From: Lentisphaerota bacterium
GTDB lineage: Bacteria; Verrucomicrobiota; Lentisphaeria; Oligosphaerales; JABHEG01
DNA: 64,000 nucleotides
Assembly (NCBI GenBank): GCA_018676675.1
Contig: JABHEG010000367.1
Coordinates: forward strand, 1-64,000
Direction: 5' to 3'
In this document: positions 43,368-52,221 of the stretch, one piece after another
How positions within the stretch are numbered: position 1 is the first letter of the stretch
Layout: every line of letters begins with the position of its first letter
Position numbers and translations under genes: made by a program
The notes under the pieces: generated by a model
Seen by the model: the letters and a program-made list of their open reading frames with translations, nothing else
The model's database searches: none
Told to the model about the DNA's origin: nothing

Positions 43368-45812
43368 CTAACCCGCGGGGACATATTCCAGGCGCTCAAC
43401 AGCGATTGTGCCATGGACGACATCCAGGAACGGCTCGCCTCCTCGAACACCCACCGTGCCGTACCCTGTAGCGGTCGCCAGGAAGGCTCGAAAATCGCCA
43501 TCGATCTGAGGGTGAAGGTAGAGAACTCTCTCAACCGCATCATAGCGAGCTCCGGCCAGTGTCTGCAGCATTCCGTACGAGCTCATCGCTCGAGCGTACC
43601 AATGGCCGCACTCGTACTCGTTGAATGGGTTGCGCACACGGCCATCGTATCGATCTCGGCATGCACGCACGATCTCGAGCCCTTCCGCCACATGGCCCAT
43701 AAGCATCAGGTGGGACGCCACTTGATACTCAATACCAGTCCACACTTCATTGCTGTAGACGAAAGGCAGGGAGAGAGCTCCACCCTTGGGCCAGGTACAG
43801 AGAAGCAATCCGCCTTCGTTGCCGATAGCATAGGAAGGGCGCTGGGGGTTGGCATGGTCTGACAGGTCATCCTTCAGATTGTAGCGGTGTACTGCCGACA
43901 CGTGACTGGCCACTTTGGCCGGATCTAGTGTCTCTCCGAGGCCGCACATTTCCGCGATCCAAGCTCCCAGAACGCCGTCGGAGATACAGCCCGTTCCGTA
44001 TTGGTATTTCGGTCCTTCACACTCCAGCAGGGCCCTCGCTTCCGGTGTATAGCCGCGGTTGCCGGCGGAGCCTTCGGCGGCTGGATCTGGAGCCCGCAAG
44101 CCCTGCCAGGTGATCTCCTGAATGAAGTACTCGCCATCGAAGAGGTCCGTTTCAAGAATCTGCTTGCCTTTGGCGAAGAGCTCCTCGTAGAACGTCACGT
44201 CTTCGTCGAGTGCGTTGCCAATGAGAGTGGCGGCTTTGAGGGCACCGAGGTAGAAGCTGCTGCACATCCCGTCAGGCCCCCAGAACTCGATGTCGTAGGT
44301 GTTGTGATGGGGTTCCTCAAGCACGCCTTTGTGCCGCGGGTCCCAGGCCTCAATGCAGTAGGCCAGGCTTTGTTTGATCGCCGGCCAGAGCGCCTTAATC
44401 CACTCGGTGTCTCCGCTGACGCGCCATTCCCGGTAGGCTTTCATGATGCCGCCAAGTTGGCCGTCGGAGGCAGCGTGGAAGCCATGGTCCGGTGGGCGGA
44501 TCGGGAGCGCTGCGCGGAACGTCTGGTGCCCTCGTTCATCCTGAGAAACGGTGAATTCGGTCTCCCGCAGCGACCGTTCGAGGGCGGGGAACAGGTGGGG
44601 CACGGCCTGGGCGTAATTCCACACGTGGGTGCACGTCCCCGCACAGCAACCGTTGGTGTCGCAGCATCCTTCCCAGGCCCAGAACCGACCGTCGCTTTGC
44701 CGCAAGCAGGTGGGGGACTTCAGGATCGTGAGATTCGCGGCAACGGCCTCGATGACTTCGCCCGGCAGTGTCGTGTCGTAGAAGCAATCCCTGAACCGGA
44801 CCGATGCCTGCCGCAGGCGCCCATAGTCGCTCCGCCAGAAGGCAATCACATCGTCAATGTCTGTGAACCTGGCCGCATACCACGGGGCGTAGCGGGTGTC
44901 TTCGCAGCAGGCGGAGCCGGGGTCGCAGGAGCCGGCATTCGGCCCGAGGCGGATATTGCTTCGAGGCGTGTACCAGCAGAGCATCAGCTTGACGGTACGC
45001 GCTTCGCCGGGGCTCAGCTCGAGCGGGACGTAAAGGCTGGCGCCATTCCCCGGGGCACCGTCGGTGTGTGGAGGGCGCTCCAGTACATCGCATTCGGTGA
45101 TGGTTTTCCAGACCATCGTGACCGGATCGAACCAGCCGCCACGGAACCATGCGCAGTCCGCAGTCGCACCGGGTGCGTCGCTGAACGCGGCGAACCCCGA
45201 TTCATCCCACGGAGCATCGTCCGATCCGGGGTTTTGGAAGGCGAATCCACCGGCGACCGGCGTGATGCTGACGTCCGGGGATGTCGGCGTCCCACAGATG
45301 TTGACCGAATGGAATGAGAAAACGGCTTCGAGGTCGTTCGTGGATGTGTTGGTGAACGTGTACTCCAGTGCGCAAAGGGGGAGACTGCTGTCATCTTCGC
45401 TGCCGGGCACGAACGGGCTCCAGCCGGTCAGGGAGACGTCAACGGGCATTGTCGGATCGGACAGAGTGATGTCGGCGAAGGGGAAACGGGCCGCAAACTC
45501 AGCATTGCGGAAGCGTGGCAGACCGTAGCTCCTGGTGTTCGCACCATTCCCCGAGCCGGATGGGCCGAATGCCTTCCATTTCGGCACAGGACCCTCCAGC
45601 AACCGCGGGACGCAGCCTTCCTGCTTGACACTCAAAGCGGCCATCATCAATGGTTCTTTGAAGACGTCCGGCTGGTGGCGCAGGGAGACGTGGGACAGGG
45701 CTCCCGTGCCCTCAAGACAGATCATCCCCGCCCCGATTCCCCCCATCGGGAAGGCGATACGGTCGAGGTGAGCACCAGCATAGGACTCGTTGTAGTCGTG
45801 TTTGGCAGGCAT
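43368..45812 (-). CDS. GH116 family glycosidase (GBA2/DUF608-type)
   Basis: The 814-residue protein matches the GBA2-type family: N-terminal beta-sandwich (DRIAFPMGGIGAGMICLEG; HVSLRHQPDVFKEP) and an (alpha/alpha)6 barrel with ACTHVWNYAQAVPHLFPALE-like WAWEGCCDT region, HNTYDIEFWGPDG and YGTGCISDGVLGAWIAEMCG. In the family, the nucleophile Glu and acid/base Asp lie in the last two motifs. Members hydrolyse beta-glucosides, beta-xylosides or glucosylceramide. No signal peptide, so intracellular. The ATG at 45812 follows GGAGAG by about 11 nt; a TTG six codons upstream is open. Part of the minus-strand cluster with the amidase-like, UroD-like and SDR genes. Confidence 0.9.
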   Translation of the reverse strand: MPAKHDYNESYAGAHLDRIAFPMGGIGAGMICLEGTGALSHVSLRHQPDVFKEPLMMAALSVKQEGCVPRLLEGPVPKWKAFGPSGSGNGANTRSYGLPRFRNAEFAARFPFADITLSDPTMPVDVSLTGWSPFVPGSEDDSSLPLCALEYTFTNTSTNDLEAVFSFHSVNICGTPTSPDVSITPVAGGFAFQNPGSDDAPWDESGFAAFSDAPGATADCAWFRGGWFDPVTMVWKTITECDVLERPPHTDGAPGNGASLYVPLELSPGEARTVKLMLCWYTPRSNIRLGPNAGSCDPGSACCEDTRYAPWYAARFTDIDDVIAFWRSDYGRLRQASVRFRDCFYDTTLPGEVIEAVAANLTILKSPTCLRQSDGRFWAWEGCCDTNGCCAGTCTHVWNYAQAVPHLFPALERSLRETEFTVSQDERGHQTFRAALPIRPPDHGFHAASDGQLGGIMKAYREWRVSGDTEWIKALWPAIKQSLAYCIEAWDPRHKGVLEEPHHNTYDIEFWGPDGMCSSFYLGALKAATLIGNALDEDVTFYEELFAKGKQILETDLFDGEYFIQEITWQGLRAPDPAAEGSAGNRGYTPEARALLECEGPKYQYGTGCISDGVLGAWIAEMCGLGETLDPAKVASHVSAVHRYNLKDDLSDHANPQRPSYAIGNEGGLLLCTWPKGGALSLPFVYSNEVWTGIEYQVASHLMLMGHVAEGLEIVRACRDRYDGRVRNPFNEYECGHWYARAMSSYGMLQTLAGARYDAVERVLYLHPQIDGDFRAFLATATGYGTVGVRGGEPFLDVVHGTIAVERLEYVPAG

Positions 45813-45854
45813 AGGGTCGATTCTCTCCAACTTTCGGTCTTCAATCTCCCGTCT

Positions 45855-46823
45855 CTACTGGTCGGAGGAGCGCTCGAACCGAACCGTGCGGGTGTCCTTT
45901 TCCAAGCCGGTCTTTTCGGCAAGTGGAGCGTAGAGCTCCGGGCGTCGGGACCGGATCCAGCGCTGCCCCGTGCACTCATGACGTTCGGCGGGGTCCAAGT
46001 CTGCTATTACCATCGTGTCGGCGGCTTTCCAGGTCTCCGCCAGGATGTCGCCGTAGGGCCCCAGGATCATTGCGTTGCCTGTGCGGACCTCATTGTCATC
46101 GATGCCGACACCATTGCTGAATACCAGGAAGATCCCATTGTCATGGGCCCGGGCTGGGAGCCAGGTCAGCAACCACTGCCGCCCCTTGGGGCCGCGAAGC
46201 TCCGCCTCGATGGCTTCCGGGTTGGTTTCCCGGTTACGCCAGAGATCGAGATCGATGGCTCCCATGCACTTGGGGCTGGGGGTGTCACAGCCGCCAGTTT
46301 GGTGCGGGGCGAGGAGGATCTCAGCGCCTTGCAGGGCCGTCATCCGGACGTTTTCGCCGATGTTATTGTCGTAGCAGATGAGTACGCCGATGCGGCACCC
46401 CTGTGGCGTGTCGAAGACGGTGTAGCTGTCGCCGGAGGCCATGTGTTCGCTGATGAAGCAGTGGAGCTTCCGGTGTTTGGCTGTGGTGCCATCGGGCATG
46501 GCCACGAGGTAGGTGTTGTAGAGCTTCCCGTCTTCTCCGGCCTCGATGAGTCCGGCTCCCACGGTCATGCCATAGCGCTGCGCCATATCGCGGACAGCCT
46601 GTGACGACGGGCCAGTCGGGACGGGCTCAGCCAGAGAATGGATTTCGGCTTCGGTGAGATCGCGCACGTGCCAGTAACCGGTGATGCACATCTCGGGAAA
46701 GACGAGGAGCTCAACCCCCTTCGCCGCGGCCTGGTCGGCAAAATCCGCGATGATGGCCAGGTTAGCTGCCTTGTTCCCCGGCTGGTGACAGAACTGAACG
46801 GATGCGGTTCGTATCGGTTCCAT
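45855..46823 (-). CDS. Carbon-nitrogen hydrolase (nitrilase superfamily)
   Basis: The 322-residue protein has the nitrilase-superfamily triad: Glu in VFPEMCITGY, Lys in KHRKLHCF and Cys in GVLICYDNN. The last part contains VFSNGVGIDDNEV. The overall layout matches beta-ureidopropionase/N-carbamoyl-type or related amidases. GGAG lies 6 nt upstream of the ATG at 46823. It lies 42 nt upstream of the GH116 gene. A DegT aminotransferase precedes it, so the pair could release or transfer amino groups on sugars or derived amides. Confidence 0.9.
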   Translation of the reverse strand: MEPIRTASVQFCHQPGNKAANLAIIADFADQAAAKGVELLVFPEMCITGYWHVRDLTEAEIHSLAEPVPTGPSSQAVRDMAQRYGMTVGAGLIEAGEDGKLYNTYLVAMPDGTTAKHRKLHCFISEHMASGDSYTVFDTPQGCRIGVLICYDNNIGENVRMTALQGAEILLAPHQTGGCDTPSPKCMGAIDLDLWRNRETNPEAIEAELRGPKGRQWLLTWLPARAHDNGIFLVFSNGVGIDDNEVRTGNAMILGPYGDILAETWKAADTMVIADLDPAERHECTGQRWIRSRRPELYAPLAEKTGLEKDTRTVRFERSSDQ

Positions 46824-46901
46824 CAGCCGCTCCTTGTTTTTCCACAGAACCACTTCGGACAGTTACACACCGTGCTACCACTGCCGAGCCCTGAGGGAGA
46901 G

Positions 46902-48155
46902 TCAGACGGCGTACGTCTCGGCAACCTTCCGGATGGCCGTAACGATGTCCTTGACCTCTTGGTCCCCATAGTGCTCATGGATCGTGATCCGGAAGTGTGC
47001 TTCGATCGACTCGATTGCGTTGGTGATCTGGTACTGCGGGTCCTTGGGGCCCTGGTAGTCGCTGCAGTCCCACGGGAATCCCGAATTGCCGAAGCAGGCC
47101 TTGTTCTGGAACCACGGCTGTTCGGCTGGTATGGCTCGATAGGACGCTCCGGTTGGGATTCCCTCTGCCGCGAGGGCGCTGCAGAACGCGTTCTTGTCCA
47201 CCGAGAATCGCTCGGCTGCGAAGTGAAGGCGCAGGAACCAGTAGGAGGACTCCGAGTCCGGGACCTGCCAGCCAACTGTGATTCCGAGGCCGGCATCCAC
47301 CAGCGCGTCACGTATCGCGTTACCCACTTGGTTCCGATTGCCGGTGATCATGTTGAGCTTCGCGACCTGGGCACTACCGATCGCGGCGGATAGGTCGTTC
47401 AGGTTGCAGTTAATGCCGGCGATCACATTGCCTCCGGTTCCTTCCATGTTGAACGGTTTCCCACGGTCCGCGAACCGTCGCCCCCACCAGTGCAGTTCCT
47501 CATTTTGGGTGTAGACGATACCTCCTTGGCCACCGGTGCAGTGGTGCTTCCCAAACATGGTGGAGAACGCGGCGATGTCCCCCAGTGTTCCGAGGGGTTG
47601 GCCCTTGTAGCTTGCCCCGTGGGATTGTGCGCAATCCTCGACCACATACAGGTCGTGCTTGCGGGCTAGCTCCAGCACCGGATCCATATCCACGGCATCT
47701 CCGCAGATGTGGGCCACGATGACCGCACGGGTCCGTTCGCTGATCATCGGTTCGATGTACTCGGCTGCGGTGTTGAAGCTGCGCGGGTCAGCATCCGAGA
47801 CAACCGGGACACAACCGGCCAAGACGACCGGCATGATGCCTCCGCAGTCCGTAATTGGTGGACAGATGACTTCAGACAGGGCGTCCAGGCGCAGGGCCCC
47901 AACGGCTGCGAACACCGCATTTGTGCCGGAATTCACCGCATCGGCATAGCCTCCGCCCATGTAGTCCGCGAAATCCTGTTCGTACTTCTGCTCGGGAGGT
48001 CCTCCATAGCCGAACGCATTTCCTGAGGCGATAGCGTCGTCGAAGAGCGCCATCGCAGCATCTTTCTCCTCCTGGCCGATCAGCGACCGACTCGGCATGG
48101 GTGTCTGCCGTACCGGAGCACCCCCGTCAATTGCCAACGTACCCTCAACTGCCAT
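46902..48155 (-). CDS. DegT/DnrJ/EryC1/StrS-type aminotransferase (paralogue 1)
   Basis: The 417-residue protein has the family patterns YADAVNSGTNAVFAAVGAL, VVSDADPRSFNTAA, YVVEDCAQSHGASY and STMFGKHHCTGGQGGIV, the last carrying the candidate PLP Lys. These enzymes transfer an amino group from glutamate or glutamine to keto- or deoxy-sugars. It heads the minus-strand cluster with the amidase-like, GH116, UroD-like and SDR genes. A promoter with an inverted repeat lies just upstream. A paralogue on the plus strand (49546) flanks the AraC-type gene. Confidence 0.9.
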   Translation of the reverse strand: MAVEGTLAIDGGAPVRQTPMPSRSLIGQEEKDAAMALFDDAIASGNAFGYGGPPEQKYEQDFADYMGGGYADAVNSGTNAVFAAVGALRLDALSEVICPPITDCGGIMPVVLAGCVPVVSDADPRSFNTAAEYIEPMISERTRAVIVAHICGDAVDMDPVLELARKHDLYVVEDCAQSHGASYKGQPLGTLGDIAAFSTMFGKHHCTGGQGGIVYTQNEELHWWGRRFADRGKPFNMEGTGGNVIAGINCNLNDLSAAIGSAQVAKLNMITGNRNQVGNAIRDALVDAGLGITVGWQVPDSESSYWFLRLHFAAERFSVDKNAFCSALAAEGIPTGASYRAIPAEQPWFQNKACFGNSGFPWDCSDYQGPKDPQYQITNAIESIEAHFRITIHEHYGDQEVKDIVTAIRKVAETYAV

Positions 48156-48210
48156 CGTGATATCTCCCGTGTCTCAGTAAGCAAAGTGCGACTCACACGA
48201 ACGGTCTACG

Positions 48211-48246
48211 GCAACAGATCCTAACCCTACAACGGATCTTGCGCAA
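48211..48246 (-). promoter_or_regulatory. Candidate promoter with operator-like inverted repeat, DegT cluster
   Basis: On the minus strand, TTGCGC (48246-48241) and TAGGAT (48223-48218) are separated by 17 nt and match the sigma-70 -35 and -10 elements at 4 of 6 bases each. Across the spacer and -10 is an inverted repeat, AGATCC (48216-48221) and GGATCT (48234-48239) with a 12-bp gap, as expected for a repressor or activator site. It would drive the cluster from 48155 downward. Confidence 0.45.
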
Positions 48247-48353
48247 TGCCCCTTGCTGACGACAGAAAAGTGCTTGTTGTGCGGGGCGCGAAATCGCGGG
48301 GGTGAGGATGTGGTCTTACGGTGGAGCGTTCATCGGGGGCCCGGAGGGTATCT

Positions 48354-49220
48354 CTAAGTCCGTTGTTCGCGCAACTGAAGCTGGAACTCTCGTGGATTCA
48401 CTCCTGTTCGGCGTCGGAAGAGCCGGCTGAAGTAGAGGGGGTCATTGAATCCGGACTCCCGGGCAGCCTGTTTGATGCTGCTGCCGGGCTGGGCCAGGAG
48501 CTTTTTCGCATGCTTGAGCCGCTGGTCCAACAGGTAGCGGTGGATGGGGGATCCAACATGGCGCCGGAAGACGGCGTTGAGATGAGCGGGGGAGTAGTGA
48601 ACCATCTCGGCTAAGGCTTGGAGCGTGACATCAGAACGGAAATGGGCGTCAAGGTAGTGCTTAACCTGCTCGGCCAACTGCTGTGCGTACGGCAAAGGGC
48701 TTTCGGCAGGATTCTCCAAGCCGTCAAGCACTTCTACAAGGCTCTGCAGCAGCTGGGAGAGGAAGTGCGCTTGAGCTGGGATGTTGTCGGTGAGGTCGGG
48801 GTGCGTGCTGGCCTCCCACAGCGACGCAGCAGACGGGACCTGGAATGTGAGACGCTCGCCAGCAAGGTGGTAACCTGTTTGAGGAGAGTAGGCACTGAAG
48901 TGGAGGTTGACGCCCTGGGGTAGGAGAGTGAGCCATAGCATCGTGTAGCTCGTTCCCGGCTCCACCCACTTCTCCGTGTGCCAGGCTCCGGGCAGGAATG
49001 CGAGCATCATTTCTGCGGCAAGACGTTGCCACGTCTCTTCTGCATAGATCTGGCAAGCACCGCGTGTGATCATCGCCAGCTCAGGAACGGTGTGCCGCTG
49101 GATGGGGTAGAAGAGGCCGTCACCTGGTCCCAGGGGGGCTTCTGCGTGGCGTCCGCTCAGCAGGTGCCACCGCCCTTTGGTTACTGCCTGCAACAGTCGC
49201 AGTATGCTGTTACGCACCAT
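48354..49220 (-). CDS. AraC family transcriptional regulator
   Basis: The 288-residue protein has an N-terminal cupin-like sensing region (about 20-110: LFYPIQRHTVPELAMITRG) and a C-terminal AraC DNA-binding domain with two helix-turn-helix units (VTLQALAEMVHYSPAHLNAVF; SIKQAARESGFNDPLYFSRLF). The ATG at 49220 has GAGG 7 nt upstream; a longer frame reaches 49367. It lies between the DegT cluster and the divergent DegT gene and is the likely local regulator. The inducer, probably a sugar, is not readable. Confidence 0.9.
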   Translation of the reverse strand: MVRNSILRLLQAVTKGRWHLLSGRHAEAPLGPGDGLFYPIQRHTVPELAMITRGACQIYAEETWQRLAAEMMLAFLPGAWHTEKWVEPGTSYTMLWLTLLPQGVNLHFSAYSPQTGYHLAGERLTFQVPSAASLWEASTHPDLTDNIPAQAHFLSQLLQSLVEVLDGLENPAESPLPYAQQLAEQVKHYLDAHFRSDVTLQALAEMVHYSPAHLNAVFRRHVGSPIHRYLLDQRLKHAKKLLAQPGSSIKQAARESGFNDPLYFSRLFRRRTGVNPREFQLQLREQRT

Positions 49221-49380
49221 GACATGCCTCTGTCTGAGATTGCGCTTTGGTCGTGAAACTCCGCCCGGTGTGAGTGCATGTCCACATGTCCTTCGCGAGC
49301 CGGAACAAGGCCCATCGCCTCGCCACTGGCTGGATGAGGAGGCATGTCGATGTTTTGTCCATATCATTGTGCCACTTGTC

Positions 49381-49435
49381 CATGCTGGCAGTATGGCACG
49401 CTAACTACCGTCATGCTAGACTGCCAGTGTAGTTA
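49381..49435. promoter_or_regulatory. Direct and inverted repeats, candidate AraC-type operator
   Basis: CATGCT repeats directly at 49381 and 49412 (31 bp apart, about three helical turns). CTGGCAGT (49385-49392) and ACTGCCAG (49420-49427) are perfect inverted copies, as are TAACTAC (49402-49408) and GTAGTTA (49429-49435). Repeats near AraC-family genes with helical spacing are usual for such regulators. The rest of 49221-49545 has no gene. Confidence 0.45.
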
Positions 49436-49545
49436 AAGGAGTGTTCCTGGCTGGTGAATGAGACGAGAGAGCATCGTTCTGAAGCCTGCTAATGTCCATA
49501 GTTGATCCATTGATTTGGGAACAGCGCACGAGAAGGAGTTCTGTG

Positions 49546-50925
49546 ATGTCCGAACAGCGCACTGAGCAGCGTCTGGCCCTCCAGGGCGGACTGAAAGCCG
49601 TGTCCGGAGTTGAGGGGCATGGGAAACCGAAGATTGGTGTTGACGAGTTGATGGCTGTTGTCGAGCGCTTTGGGCTCTCTTCGGACGCCATGGCGGGGAT
49701 CCGCGATATTGCCGAAGCTGACACATGGGGTGGCGGTCCGTTTCTAGCCAACTACTACTCCGGCTTGGATGAGAGCAAAGTCCAGGCGTTTGAGCGCTGT
49801 GGACGTGAGATCTTTGGGAGTACTTACGCCCTGGGCACCAACTCGGGCACTGCCGCGTTGCACTGTGCGTTCACCGCAGTTGGTGTTGGGCCCGGCAAAG
49901 AGGTGATCTGTCCGGCCATCGGCTTTTTTGCCACCGCGGCGGCAGTGGTGCAGGCAAAGGGGATTCCCGTGTTCTGTGACGTCGATCAATCACTGTGTAT
50001 GGATCCGGCGAAGATCGAGGCGCTGATCACGCCTCGGACCGTAGCCCTTGCTCCCACGCACTTGCGCGGCGTGGTGTGCGATATGGATGGCATCATGGCA
50101 GTTGCCCGGAAGCATGGGCTTCGCGTTGTCGAGGATGTGGCGCAGGCATGTGGCGGGCGCTGTGGCGACGAGTACGCGGGGACCATCGGGGATGTTGGGT
50201 GCTTCAGTATTTCGGCATACAAGATCGTCGGCGGCGGGGAGGGTGGGTTGCTCTTGACCGATGACGAGCGGCTTTGGGAACGTGCCAATCAGGTGGCCGA
50301 GTGCGGCGGGCTTTGGCGTCCGGATCGCTTCGCTGCACCGCGTTACGAGGGAGAGCTGTTCTGTGGAACAAACTACCGCATGTCTGAACTGGAAGCAGCG
50401 GTGAACGTCGTGCAGCTTGGTAAGATGGAGGAAACGGTTGGGCGTTTTCGTTGTGCGCGTAGCAGCATCCTGAGTCAGCTGAAGCGTTTTCGGGAGATCG
50501 TCCCCGCCCAAAGCAACGACCCCGCTGGCGATGTGGGCTATGACTTGTTCTTCTATCCGCGGACGATTGAGTTGGGCCAGAAGATTGTCGAGGCGCTCAA
50601 AGCCGAGGGAGTGGGTTGCTCGATGCGAGGCGAATCTGAGCGCCCTGATTGGCACATCTATTCCTACATGTATCCGGTGACGCTTACTCCAGGTGCTACC
50701 GAAGATGGCTGCCCGTTTCAGTGTCCGCTGTATACGGAAGCGGGAGGCCGGGCCAGCTATGCTGAAGGGGATTGCCCAGTGGCCGACGACTTGTTCTGTC
50801 GGAAGGTCGGTATGGGGATCAACCAGTGGTACAGCGCCGGGGACTGTGCAAATGTGGCGGTGGGCATCAACAAGGTGTTGGGCGCCTATTGTACCGAGGA
50901 CGCTGCCGCCGCTGCCTGGCAGTAG
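49546..50925 (+). CDS. DegT/DnrJ/EryC1/StrS-type aminotransferase (paralogue 2)
   Basis: The 459-residue protein has YALGTNSGTAALHCAFTAVG, VFCDVDQSLCMDPAKIEALI, RVVEDVAQACGGRC and SISAYKIVGGGEGG (candidate PLP Lys) and a C-terminal dimer-active-site pattern. It is divergent in sequence and in transcription from the paralogue at 46902. GAAGGAG lies 7 nt upstream of the ATG at 49546; the frame is open from 49492. The operator-like repeats are 110-165 bp upstream, so AraC control is plausible. Substrate is probably a keto-sugar or keto-cyclitol. Confidence 0.9.
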   Translation: MSEQRTEQRLALQGGLKAVSGVEGHGKPKIGVDELMAVVERFGLSSDAMAGIRDIAEADTWGGGPFLANYYSGLDESKVQAFERCGREIFGSTYALGTNSGTAALHCAFTAVGVGPGKEVICPAIGFFATAAAVVQAKGIPVFCDVDQSLCMDPAKIEALITPRTVALAPTHLRGVVCDMDGIMAVARKHGLRVVEDVAQACGGRCGDEYAGTIGDVGCFSISAYKIVGGGEGGLLLTDDERLWERANQVAECGGLWRPDRFAAPRYEGELFCGTNYRMSELEAAVNVVQLGKMEETVGRFRCARSSILSQLKRFREIVPAQSNDPAGDVGYDLFFYPRTIELGQKIVEALKAEGVGCSMRGESERPDWHIYSYMYPVTLTPGATEDGCPFQCPLYTEAGGRASYAEGDCPVADDLFCRKVGMGINQWYSAGDCANVAVGINKVLGAYCTEDAAAAAWQ

Positions 50926-50987
50926 TTGCCGGGGTGATGGCGCTGGGACGAGAAGGGATCACGTGTGCGTGTGTCTGAGATGCGCTG

Positions 50988-51003
50988 CCGTTGCCGGCAA
51001 CGG
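50988..51003. terminator. 16-bp perfect palindrome at convergent gene ends
   Basis: CCGTTGCCGGCAACGG reads the same on both strands and lies between the DegT stop at 50925 and the stop of the next minus-strand gene at 51004. It could fold in the transcripts of both genes and act as a bidirectional end, although no T-tract follows on either strand. Confidence 0.35.
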
Positions 51004-52173
51004 TTACTTCCGGTCCTTCTCGACCCAGATGTCTGCGCTGTTCCGTGGGGCTGAGCCCCCGATGATTTTCCCATTTGGCCCCACGAGCACGACATGGGCG
51101 TCGCTCAGTTCCCGAATGACCCGGTGGGCATCGCAGCGGAAGGCCCAGAACTTGTACAGCCCTTCGGTCAGCTGGAACCGCGTCCCGTAGTCCTGCTGTA
51201 GGAACAGCGCGTTGGCGTTCAGGTACAGGACGACGCTTCCCCCCTGCTGTTTGGCGTGGATTTTGTCGGCGATCCTGCCCCCGACCCGCTGGTGCTGGAA
51301 CTTCAGCCATGTCCCGAAGGCTCGTACCGTTTCGAGGAGGTGTTCGGGGGTCTTGGCCGCAGTCGTGTTGTACGTGGGCGCTCCCGTACGTGCCGGCAGG
51401 AGGCGCTGAGGCCGGGGTGGGGTTGGGGCAGTCGCGATCTCGGTGCCACCCGCGGGGTCCGGTCGGGCTGGTCTGACCAGGGCGGCCTGGGCCGCCTGCT
51501 CACGCTTCCGAGCGGCCTCTGCTTCCGCTTCCCGTTTCTTCTTGAGAGCACGCATGGCCATAAAGTGGGCAGCGCGTTCCGGGAAGAGCTTTGTCGTGGA
51601 CTTGGGGTGCACTTGGTGGAGTGCATAGGTGAGTTCACCATAGCGCATCTGCAGGGTGATTTTGCCGGGGCTGATGTCGATGAGCTTTCCTTCCACGGCC
51701 TGTCGGTTACGGAGTAGGATTTTGTACTTCTTTCCCAGGTTTGGGGCGGGCAGCTTTTTCAGATAGCCGGCAACGAGGCGTTCGTACTCGATCTCTCGCT
51801 CCGTCTTGACTGGTTCGTCGTTCTCTTCACCGGCCGGGGCAGCCTCAGGTTGGCGGCGTCTTGCAGGTTCGGGTGTGCGCGTCTCTCCCGGGGACTGGAC
51901 GGATGTGTCGGCAACGTTACCGGAGTTGGACGACACAGGGGACGGGGTGGCGACCGGTGCAGTCTGCGTGGAGGAAGACGGAGTCGACGGTTGGGCTGGT
52001 GAGGCGCTCGCTTGCGGGGCTGCGGGTTGCGCTGTCGGAGGCGGTTGCCCGGTGAGTCGTCCCAACCAACCGCGGGTTGGTCCTACGTACTCACACACCA
52101 CTGCGGCTGCGAAGCCCGCAACACACATTACGACCAAGCCGCGGACCGCAGCAGGTGGTCCTTGGTTTGCCAT
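51004..52173 (-). CDS. Membrane-anchored protein of unknown function, Pro/Thr/Ser-rich linker
   Basis: The 389-residue protein starts with a membrane segment (about 10-28, VRGLVVMCVAGFAAAVVCEY), then a Pro/Ala/Ser/Thr-rich linker to about 115. A conserved-looking core (about 125-200, YKILLRNRQAVEGKLIDISP, suggestive of a small beta-barrel such as an SH3/Tudor or SmpB-like fold) is followed by a charged helix (KKKREAEAEAARKREQ) and a C-terminal domain (about 280-385) with LYLNANALFLQQDYG and HVVLVGPNGKIIGG. I do not recognise the family. It is likely exposed outside the cytoplasmic membrane. Convergent with the DegT gene. Confidence 0.6.
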   Translation of the reverse strand: MANQGPPAAVRGLVVMCVAGFAAAVVCEYVGPTRGWLGRLTGQPPPTAQPAAPQASASPAQPSTPSSSTQTAPVATPSPVSSNSGNVADTSVQSPGETRTPEPARRRQPEAAPAGEENDEPVKTEREIEYERLVAGYLKKLPAPNLGKKYKILLRNRQAVEGKLIDISPGKITLQMRYGELTYALHQVHPKSTTKLFPERAAHFMAMRALKKKREAEAEAARKREQAAQAALVRPARPDPAGGTEIATAPTPPRPQRLLPARTGAPTYNTTAAKTPEHLLETVRAFGTWLKFQHQRVGGRIADKIHAKQQGGSVVLYLNANALFLQQDYGTRFQLTEGLYKFWAFRCDAHRVIRELSDAHVVLVGPNGKIIGGSAPRNSADIWVEKDRK

Positions 52174-52221
52174 GGGACTTTTCCTTGCTTTACGTCGTTG
52201 AGGGCGAGACGGACTGAGGCG

